Shown here: positions 57,057 through 64,000 of the stretch, piece after piece
How the letters are laid out: every line of letters begins with the position of its first letter
Position numbering within the stretch: position 1 is the first letter of the stretch
Source: Candidozyma auris
Lineage: Eukaryota; Ascomycota; Pichiomycetes; Serinales; Metschnikowiaceae
Length of the DNA stretch: 64,000 nucleotides
Assembly (NCBI RefSeq): GCF_003013715.1
Contig: NC_072813.1
Span: 558,001 to 622,000 of the forward strand
Reading direction: 5' to 3'
The notes under the pieces: generated by a model
What the model was told of the DNA's origin: nothing
Database searches by the model: none
Seen by the model: only the letters and a program-made list of their open reading frames with translations
Translations under genes and position numbers: made by a program

Positions 57057-58726
57057 GTGGGGGTCTCCAAAAAAAAAGTAGCACTAATATACATAGCCTA
57101 CGACGTTGATGTAGAGAGATGTGCCGATGAAGATTTGCAGCCGTTCATGGGCCTGCCTACAACGGCCCACGAAAAGATGCCTGCAGCTCTAGAGGCATCA
57201 GGAAACCTATGCCATCAGGGAGCCTCGGTGTATATCGTGTGACTTTCACAGTTTGAAAGGACCTAACCATTAAATGGATAATACGGGAAGTGACCAACAA
57301 AAGACAACCGTTGCCGTAACAGACAACCCCAGTGAACTTTCGTGTAAGCTTTGAGACGCCAAGGCTGAATTCTCATCTCGATGTTAGCCCATAAAGGAAA
57401 ACACCGAACGAGGACCCTTTTCGAGCCAGATGGCTATCCCTCGCCCCATCTTTTCCTCACGCCGATGTCTCACAACGGTCTTGGCTGATTCGCACCCGGG
57501 AGACAATGCCAAACACCGAGGGAGACACAACAAACAAGAGGGCAAAGAAAAAAAAATAAAAGCCGAAAATTGAAGTCAACACAGAATTGAGCATCGAGGT
57601 CACAAGATGAAACCCTGAATCACATAGTGGCCAATTTGTGTAATCTAAGTGAGAAAGCCCTAGTCACCAATTGTCTTTGTGTACGGTGATGGCAGTACCG
57701 GGAGCCCAGGAACATAGGGGCCTCCGGCCAGGGCGAAATCGGGAGTTCGGGCTGGCGCCAGACGGTACCCGCGGAAAACTCCATGCGCCGCGTACAGGCC
57801 TCTGGCCTTAGCTTAATCTGGGGTTGTGCATTGCGATTCTGCGTGCGAGGCCGGCAGGAGGAACACTTCCACTGGCGATGGAGGAGGTAGCGTGGAAAGC
57901 CCGGAAGCAAACAACCAAGCAAGCAAGAAATTTGATCTTCGAACTGAATCGAAAACAAAAAAAAAGACACAAATCATCGTGTCCATGTTGCTTCGGAACC
58001 CCTTGCTTGCCCCTCCTTTTTTTTTCGGTTTGCCACTGTGACCTTGTGTCATTTCCCTTTCTCTTGCCGCCCTTAAGCAGTCACCGCTGCCGCTAGGGCG
58101 GCCGCTGGGGCCATTGAGGCTCCAGGAGATTGATTTTTTTTCCTGATCATTCGCGCCCGTTAGTCCCTCCTGAGATTCCGACTTTGCCCGCAGAACTGTA
58201 CGTTGCTCGCAGACTAAGTTTAAAAAAAATGAGCGAGGTGCAAGCCGGCAATGAACAAAAAATATCGCTTGCAAAGTCGCACTGGTTTATATATAAAGTG
58301 CACCTAACTGGATAGCCCACGGCGCCTGTGCAAGTTTCCCAATTCCTATCCCCCAAACACCCGCCCGCCAGGTTCCACTTGATAAATTGTGCGCTGCCGC
58401 CAGACTTAGTGGATAATATTGGTTTTTTGTTTTTTGGTTTCTTCTTCACAAGTTGTAGTCAAGCAGCCATATATATCGTTCCGTGGAGACAGCCGGTTTT
58501 TCATTTTTTTCACGCCTGATTACTTCCGCCGGCCCTGTGCCATCAACAGAATTTTCACTTCAAGAATTCCCCATTTATAATCTTCAAACCCCCTTATTGC
58601 ATACATATTTATTGACCAGAGTTATCTCATACGGTCAGCACAAAAAATTGTTCATCTATTCATCGCCATCCATCAATCCCACCCATTTGCTGTAGCATGT
58701 CAATATAGCCCGCAGCCCACTCGACC
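57057..58726. promoter_or_regulatory. Long upstream region of the HAP4-like gene, 1.67 kb
   Basis: No credible gene is present. The stretch has a CCAAT at about 57629-57633, several A and T tracts (57548-57557, 57957-57966, 58018-58026, 58221-58228) and TATATAAA at 58290-58297. Its length is unusual among neighbouring gaps and typical of regulated transcription-factor genes in CTG-clade yeasts. Confidence 0.5.
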
Positions 58727-59923
58727 ATGAATGCCACTCCCTGTGTTCCCGAAGAGCGCAGGCCCATCTTGACCGTCAAGACCCTGAAAAACTGGGTGCT
58801 CCCTCCCAGACCGAAAAACGCCCGTCGGGCTCGTGTCGACAAGAAGCCAAAGGACAAGGAGAAGAAGTGTGACAAGACTATGCCAGCGAAATTGCCAGTT
58901 GCTGCTGGTGCTGGTGCTGGTGCTGGTGCTGGTGCTGGTGCTGGTGCTTGTGCTGGTGCTTGTGCTGCTGCTCCCCAGTCATCAACACCTCAGCCTTCTC
59001 TGTCACCTACACATTCCACACAATCCACTCCATCCATGCAACCCACATCTCAACCCAACCAACCCATCACACAATCATCATCTAAACCAGCATCTACACT
59101 TCCATCCAAAACACCCTCTCCAGATACAGCTTCCGGCGGTACTTCGCTGGCCGCTGCGCTTGCATCATCGATTGGCGTGTTGGATAAGGAAAATTACCAG
59201 CTTAAGATCAAGTTGCTTTCGTTGATTCACGACTACAAGAGACTCAAGTCGCATCTTATGCTGTCGCCCATGGACCCAGCGCTGCCGGCATTGGTGGACG
59301 CTGACAGTCCGGCCTCGACGTCGAGAAAACGTGTTTTCACCGAGGTAAACGATCCCATGAACGAGCTTATCTTGAACATGAACCACCTTTCGCATAGATC
59401 CCCTTCAGACTTGCAAATGCCTGAAGAGCCATTTCAACAGGAGCAGCAGAAGCAGAAGCAACAAGAGCTTGAGGCGGATGATAAACAGAAACGTGAAACT
59501 AGCACCACTGCAGACTCCCCGGCGGACGTTTCTGCCGATGTTTTCAACTATATCAACTTGGATTCTGGCCTGGAAAATGAAGACGACGAGTTTGACCTGA
59601 CGCTGTTGTCGCGGCTGGTTTCTCCCGGCTGCTCAGAGACAGATGGCGAGGGCCTGCTCATGACCTCTCTTACGAGATCTACTACAGTCTCCACAAATAA
59701 TCTGAGTTTGGTGCATGATAAAAAACCAGGAAACATGTTCAAGTTCTATGACTTGCCAGCCTACCTGGACAGCGAATACGGTTTTACCTTTGAGTCCATC
59801 GACCCTCACGACAAGATGCTTTCGGTGATTGAAGAGGATCACTACAACCAGGTTGCAGACTTTTTAGAAGAGAAGCTTTTGAGCAACGATGTGGAATACT
59901 ATGTCAAGAAAGAGGGAGCTTAA
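58727..59923 (+). CDS. Hap4-like transcriptional activator (HAP-complex subunit)
   Basis: The 398-aa protein starts with the Hap4 signature that docks on Hap2/3/5: KTxKNWVLPPRPKNARRA at residues 18-35 (S. cerevisiae RTSKHWVLPPRPRPGRR). The x is encoded by CTG at 58784-58786 and would be Ser in the CTG code, restoring the canonical T-S-K. A basic stretch and a run of Gly-Ala dipeptides (about 60-80) follow, then a Ser/Pro/Thr/Gln-rich region and a Leu-rich helix (about 150-175, LDKENYQLKIKLLSLIHDYKRL). The C-terminal part is acidic with hydrophobic residues, like an activation domain. No bZIP basic region is visible after the motif, unlike C. albicans Hap43, so it is closer to Hap41/Hap42 or classic Hap4. 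Likely targets are CCAAT genes such as COX8 and COX9 in this window. Confidence 0.85.
   Translation: MNATPCVPEERRPILTVKTLKNWVLPPRPKNARRARVDKKPKDKEKKCDKTMPAKLPVAAGAGAGAGAGAGAGACAGACAAAPQSSTPQPSLSPTHSTQSTPSMQPTSQPNQPITQSSSKPASTLPSKTPSPDTASGGTSLAAALASSIGVLDKENYQLKIKLLSLIHDYKRLKSHLMLSPMDPALPALVDADSPASTSRKRVFTEVNDPMNELILNMNHLSHRSPSDLQMPEEPFQQEQQKQKQQELEADDKQKRETSTTADSPADVSADVFNYINLDSGLENEDDEFDLTLLSRLVSPGCSETDGEGLLMTSLTRSTTVSTNNLSLVHDKKPGNMFKFYDLPAYLDSEYGFTFESIDPHDKMLSVIEEDHYNQVADFLEEKLLSNDVEYYVKKEGA
58907..58974 (+). repeat. GGTGCT hexanucleotide repeat coding for Gly-Ala
   Basis: About ten units of GGTGCT, with two TGTGCT variants, code for alternating Gly-Ala and Cys-Ala. Slippage of this array would change the protein length in 2-residue steps without breaking the frame. 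Confidence 0.85.
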
Positions 59924-61108
59924 TTGTGCTCCGTACGAGATACGACTGTTTTGATTTATTTATTAGCTAACGAGACGATGCCCCAGACAATACATGACGT
60001 CATAGGAAATTTGTATGAAATTACACTACAAATCGTAAACACATGGTATCAAAAAAGTAGGAATCAAGAACTGGCCATCTTCAGAAGAGTTTAATTGTTG
60101 TTTGGAGGTGATTGTCCGCAAAGCAAGTAGTAGTGTACTATAGTTGTATTTTCGTGCGTTTGGTTGCTGGACTTTTGCAGCGCACAGGCTGGAATTTGCA
60201 GCAATTGTAAGTGAGACGACTATTTTATAAGGCCACATCATTAGGAGGTTAGACTTCGAGGTAGCCAAATAGCACACTTGACCTTGATAGGGCAACCATC
60301 AAAGAGAAGGTAAATCAGGGCTGTGTTGTTAGATTAAACCATGATCGATGAAATCTACGTTACTACAATATGAAGAGTATTTCAGAGGAAGAGAAATGGG
60401 AAGCGGAAAAAAAAAAAAAAAAAGTATTGAGATTCGTATAGGCATGGAAAAGGAGATCAAATTTGAAGCACAAATGGTTCCAGACACAAGGACTTTACAC
60501 GAGTTGCTTAGTGTTTGATATCCCTCGCAGCATCCCAGCGACGACATTTTTGCACCCAATGGCCACTGCATCAACACCAATACCCCACCCAATCACTAAA
60601 CGCCGGAGTATGTTGCAGGAAATATCCCGCCGAGTTTCAAGCGTCTTGAAGAAGAAGTGGGGATCTGTGCGGAAGTGTACGTCTGGTGATGTTTTGTAGA
60701 GTTTCCTGTTCAGAGACATCGAGGCCAATTCTAAAGGGGTACCACTTGAAGGAATATGTAGCCGTTAAACATGATTGGAGAAGGCATTTGCCTCCCAAGC
60801 ACGACTTTCGGAATCATATTGCCACCTTACTTATTAGATGTACTCTCCGTAAGAAAGTGCATACTACAGGAATTGGGATCTTTAATCAATAACAGCTAAC
60901 GTCTCAATTCTTGAAATCATCCACGTAGATTACACTTGAGAATGCTGGCGAGTGGCTAAACTTAGTGGCTCTGGTTTTTCCATTCAATTACCTGGCTTTC
61001 CTCTTCCTCTCTCAATTGCCTCTTTTGGTCTACCTGCTAGCGACAGTACTACACACGAGGCCAGTTCGCAAGTCGGCGTCACCGGCACCGTTACTACATT
61101 TGCTCACT
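59924..61108. other. Gene-poor stretch, 1.2 kb, upstream of SPC1
   Basis: The stretch holds a run of 17 A at 60407-60423 and several short frames (up to 89 codons) without recognisable features. It is the 3' flank of the HAP4-like gene and the promoter of SPC1. In-frame sequence upstream of SPC1 back to 60965 would add a hydrophobic segment not seen in the family. Confidence 0.5.
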
Positions 61109-61375
61109 ATGGACCAGATTGCTGCTCAGATCAACGACCTCTTCGAATTTCCGATTGACTTTGAGGGCCAGAAGAAAGTCGACCACATTATCAATCTCTA
61201 CGTTTTCGTGCTGGCGCTTCTCTCTGTACTTGTTGGTTTCGTCACCCAGAACTTGTTTTTGTTGCTTGTGACGTTTGCATCAGTTCTTGTTGTCACCCTG
61301 ATAATCGTGTTGCCTGCTTGGCCTCAATATAAAAAGAACCCAGTTCAGTGGCTACAAGTGAAGTATGACCTCTGA
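61109..61375 (+). CDS. SPC1: Signal peptidase complex subunit Spc1
   Basis: The protein (88 aa from this Met) matches yeast Spc1 (94 aa): FEFPIDFEGQKKVDHIINLYV (yeast LVFPIDFPSQRKTEKFQQ), two membrane spans (VLALLSVLVGFVTQNLF and LLVTFASVLVVTLIIVLPAWP), and the tail YKKNPVQWLQVKYDL. Spc1 is a non-catalytic ER membrane subunit that helps signal peptidase discriminate signal peptides from membrane spans. Its last codons overlap the ATG of XKS1 by 11 nt on the same strand. CTG codes for the L of VVTLIIVLP, which would be Ser in CTG-clade code. Confidence 0.92.
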   Translation: MDQIAAQINDLFEFPIDFEGQKKVDHIINLYVFVLALLSVLVGFVTQNLFLLLVTFASVLVVTLIIVLPAWPQYKKNPVQWLQVKYDL

Positions 61376-63194
61376 TTTGCCTCAGGATTTGTTTTTGGGC
61401 TTTGACTTGTCCACTCAACAGTTGAAGGTGATTGTCACCGACACTGACTTGAATGCTCACAAAACCTATGCTGTGGGATTCGATGACTATTTCAAAGAAA
61501 AGTACGGCATCAAGAAAGGCGTTCTTACTGATGATGAGGAAGGTGAGATTTTGTCTCCAGTAAAAATGTGGTTGGAAGCTGTAGACACCGTGTTTGGACT
61601 CATGAAGGAGGATGGGTTTCCATTCAAGAATGTGAGAGGTATGAGCGGCTCTGGAATGCAGCATGGATCTGTTTACTGGTCAAATGATTCTCATAGGGCT
61701 CTTGAGCACTTGGGTGACGCCCTGTCCTTGTTGGAAGGTTTAAAGGATGCCTTTGCAGTTGAGACTTCGCCTAATTGGCAAGATCACTCTACTGGGCAAG
61801 AAATCGAGGCATTCGAGAAGGTTACAGATGGTCCTGACCATCTTGCAGAGAGAACCGGCTCAAGAGCTCACTATAGATTCACTGGCCTACAGATTCGTAA
61901 AATCGCTGTCAGGAAGGCGCCTGATATCTACAAGAAAACCAGTCGCATCTCGTTGGTATCGAGTTTTTTGGCCTCTGTGCTTTTGGGAAAAATCGCCCCA
62001 ATCGAGCATGCTGACGCCTGTGGCATGAATATTTACAACATAGCAAAGGGTCAGTACGATGACGAGTTGACGGCTTTGGCTGCTGGGGTTCATCCTTCAT
62101 TGGATGGCGCCTCGGATGAAGAAACTGCTGCGGGAGTCGAGGAACTCAAAAGGAAATTAGGTCCTATCGACGATATTACCTACGAAGCGATGGGCACTGT
62201 CTCTCCCTACTTTGTCAAAAGGTACGGCTTCAGCGAAAATGCCAAGGTCTACTCCTTCACGGGCGACAATTTGGCCACCATTATTTCCTTGCCAGTAGAA
62301 CAAAACGATGTCTTGATGTCACTTGGTACATCTACGACAGTTCTTTTAGTGACAGAGCAATTCAATCCATCGTCTCAATATCATTTGTTCAAGCACCCCA
62401 CTATGAAGAATGCGTACATGGGCATGATTTGCTACTGTAATGGTGCATTGGCTAGAGAGTACGTCAGGAATGATGTGAATGAGAAGTATAAATTAAACCA
62501 CGATACCTGGGACAAGTTTGACGAGATTCTTGATTCCTCCACAAGCTTTGACAACAAGCTCGGGATCTACTTTCCCCTTGGCGAAATTGTACCCAACGCC
62601 GCTGCTCAATTCTTAAGATGCGAGTTACTTTCCGATAAGCTGATCAAAGAGATCGAGAATTGGGACTGCGATGAGGACGTCACGTCTATTGTAGAGTCGC
62701 AGACAATCTCATGCCGTTTGCGAGCTGGGCCCATGTTGAGCGGCTCTGCTGGCAATGCGGGTCATGTCCAGAACTCCGATAACCAAAAGTTGAAAAATCT
62801 TTACGGCAAGTTGCACGACGACTTCGGAGACTTGTACACTGATGGTAAGAAACAGACTTTTAGTTCTCTAACTGCGAGACCTAAAAACCTTTTCTTTGTT
62901 GGTGGTGCCTCCAAAAATACAAGCATCGTGCGTAAAATGGCTACGATCATGGGTGCAACTGAGGGAAACTTCCAAGTTGAAATTCCAAATGCTTGCGCTC
63001 TCGGAGGCGCTTACAAAGCTAGTTGGAGTCACGAATGCGAGCAAAAGGGATCATGGTTAGATTACAATGAGTACATCAAGAGAAATTTTGACTTCAAAGA
63101 AGTTGATAGCTTGAAAGTGGAAAGCAAATGGGAAAATTATTTTCCTGCAATGGGTCTTTTGGCGAAGATGGAAGAGAGATTGAAACACGACTAG
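61365..63194 (+). CDS. XKS1: Xylulokinase
   Basis: The 609-aa FGGY-family sugar kinase phosphorylates D-xylulose to enter the pentose phosphate pathway. It has FLGFDLSTQQLKVIVTD near the N-terminus (phosphate-1 motif), GMSGSGMQHGSVYWSN, LVSSFLASVLLGK, DACGMNIYNI, GDNLATIISLP, SLGTSTTVLLVT and FFVGGASKNTSIVRKMATIMG (adenosine site), as in yeast Xks1 (600 aa). The start codon at 61365 is the only Met before the essential FDLST motif, so the coding sequence must begin inside the last four codons of SPC1. Its promoter and 5' leader therefore lie within SPC1, or the two share a transcript. Confidence 0.93.
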   Translation: MTSDLPQDLFLGFDLSTQQLKVIVTDTDLNAHKTYAVGFDDYFKEKYGIKKGVLTDDEEGEILSPVKMWLEAVDTVFGLMKEDGFPFKNVRGMSGSGMQHGSVYWSNDSHRALEHLGDALSLLEGLKDAFAVETSPNWQDHSTGQEIEAFEKVTDGPDHLAERTGSRAHYRFTGLQIRKIAVRKAPDIYKKTSRISLVSSFLASVLLGKIAPIEHADACGMNIYNIAKGQYDDELTALAAGVHPSLDGASDEETAAGVEELKRKLGPIDDITYEAMGTVSPYFVKRYGFSENAKVYSFTGDNLATIISLPVEQNDVLMSLGTSTTVLLVTEQFNPSSQYHLFKHPTMKNAYMGMICYCNGALAREYVRNDVNEKYKLNHDTWDKFDEILDSSTSFDNKLGIYFPLGEIVPNAAAQFLRCELLSDKLIKEIENWDCDEDVTSIVESQTISCRLRAGPMLSGSAGNAGHVQNSDNQKLKNLYGKLHDDFGDLYTDGKKQTFSSLTARPKNLFFVGGASKNTSIVRKMATIMGATEGNFQVEIPNACALGGAYKASWSHECEQKGSWLDYNEYIKRNFDFKEVDSLKVESKWENYFPAMGLLAKMEERLKHD

Positions 63195-63265
63195 ATTTTC
63201 AAGTAGATCATACTTAGATGCACATACAGCGCGAGACAAAAATTGTAAGACATTGATAGAGAGTC

Positions 63266-64000
63266 ATGCTCTCGTTACCAAGAATAAAGGTTCCGAAACC
63301 TGTTCATCTTAATTTTAAATCATTCATACGATTAAGTAGCATACTTCATTCACTCAAAGATGGATCAACTGTTAGTGCACACGAGATTGATAAGTTCTTC
63401 ACGGCAAACAACCCAACTTCAGAACATTTGAGCTTAGTCCATGAGATTGTGAAAGACCATAAAGTTGCGCCAAATACAATCAACCAGTTACTAAAGTATT
63501 CTTTACCAGAAGATTTCTCCTTGTATCACACGTTGAAAAGGGCAAACCCATCGCATGTGTGGGACAATGAAGCGTTAAAAGCACTAATAATGAGTAATCC
63601 AGGAAGAGTTGACTCACTGTGGACACTTCTCGAAAGGTATGGCGAAGCAGCTGACGAGAATGTTCATTTAGCTGTCATTGAAAAACTCTTGGAGGGCGAA
63701 AATTCTGAGATCAAGGAGGACATGATAGAGATCACACATGAGAGGCTAGACAGAGCTATAGATTTGTTGAACAGAGTCAACAAAGATGTTTCACATTTGA
63801 GGCACTGGGATTCTCTTCTTGCCAAATGCATACAGCTCGGATGCTTAGATAAGCTTGACAAAGTTGAAGCGCATTTGTTCGTGGAGTACATCAACGAACA
63901 GCTCTCAAACACCGAGGAGCAGAATTATTTGGCACTTGCAAATATAGTGTTGGAAAAAAATCCCAAATCGTTAACTAAGGCCAACATTGCCAAAATGCTT
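63266..64000 (+). CDS. Start of an unrecognised, probably mitochondrial protein (partial, runs off the window)
   Basis: The frame is open from the ATG at 63266 to the window edge, 245 codons, with no stop. The N-terminus (MLSLPRIKVPKPVHLNFKSF) is basic, hydrophobic and without acidic residues, like a mitochondrial presequence. The rest is helical and charged (NPGRVDSLWTLLERYGEAADENV, LLNRVNKDVSHLRHWDSLLAKC), in the style of the helical-repeat (PPR-like) translational activators of mitochondrial mRNAs. I do not recognise the family member. It follows XKS1 on the same strand with a 71-bp gap. Confidence 0.75.
   Translation, partial: MLSLPRIKVPKPVHLNFKSFIRLSSILHSLKDGSTVSAHEIDKFFTANNPTSEHLSLVHEIVKDHKVAPNTINQLLKYSLPEDFSLYHTLKRANPSHVWDNEALKALIMSNPGRVDSLWTLLERYGEAADENVHLAVIEKLLEGENSEIKEDMIEITHERLDRAIDLLNRVNKDVSHLRHWDSLLAKCIQLGCLDKLDKVEAHLFVEYINEQLSNTEEQNYLALANIVLEKNPKSLTKANIAKML

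Noticed and set aside
58833..59225. 130-codon plus frame with Leu-Val repeats
   Set aside because: It is the +1 shadow of the GGTGCT repeat of the HAP4-like gene.
60965..61108. N-terminal extension of SPC1 from Met at 60965
   Set aside because: It adds a hydrophobic segment absent from the Spc1 family, whose length matches the inner Met at 61109.

Overview
The window is nuclear DNA of a budding yeast (Saccharomycotina). It has densely packed, mostly intron-less genes, three short introns (57, 53 and 49 nt) with GTATGT/GTTTGT donors and CTAAC branch points, and many recognisable yeast orthologues (IDP1, COX8, COX9, COX17, VPS33, MLH3, TPC1, POM34, VPS54, REG1, MOD5, RIM20, CEF1, PZF1/TFIIIA, THO2, GDB1, SPC1, XKS1). 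Codon CTG falls at the serine position of the Hap4 motif T-S-K-x-W-V-L-P-P and at a small-residue position in the semialdehyde dehydrogenase. CTG is rare in strongly expressed genes. I therefore infer a CTG-Ser clade yeast, possibly Clavispora/Candida auris-like given the moderate GC and very short introns. The species is not proven, and quoted protein segments use the standard code.

Layout: 1-4111 is a long gene-poor region. 4112-9090 holds IDP1, an unrecognised spliced cysteine-rich gene, a PCF11-like CID protein and the divergent COX8/COX9 pair. 9237-15536 holds VPS33 and a tandem array of three acyl-CoA thioesterases. 15880-22873 holds POM34, MLH3, TPC1 (spliced), an unrecognised coiled-coil/acidic protein and a 2-oxoglutarate/Fe(II) oxygenase. 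23177-31723 holds VPS54, COX17 (only 57 aa), a STIMATE-family membrane protein and REG1. 32928-40518 holds MOD5 (spliced, two in-frame starts), RIM20, CEF1, tRNA-Asn and PZF1. 40652-49900 holds THO2, a GIT1-like transporter, an intron-containing tRNA-Arg(ACG) and an omega-class glutathione transferase. 50256-64000 holds GDB1, a methylmalonate-semialdehyde dehydrogenase, a HAP4-like regulator, SPC1 overlapping XKS1, and the start of a mitochondrial-type protein that runs off the right edge.

Themes: several genes serve respiration (COX8, COX9, COX17, IDP1 and the HAP4-like activator) and acyl-CoA metabolism (three thioesterases and the semialdehyde dehydrogenase). The COX8/COX9 promoter has a palindromic CCAAT box almost at its exact centre, which is a plausible target of the HAP complex that the HAP4-like protein would activate. 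I see no CRISPR array, transposon, viral gene or toxin gene. The points most worth checking are the unrecognised spliced Cys-rich gene, the SPC1/XKS1 same-strand overlap, the two MOD5 starts, the tRNA-Arg intron, the CID protein without zinc fingers, and the 4.1-kb gene-poor left end.
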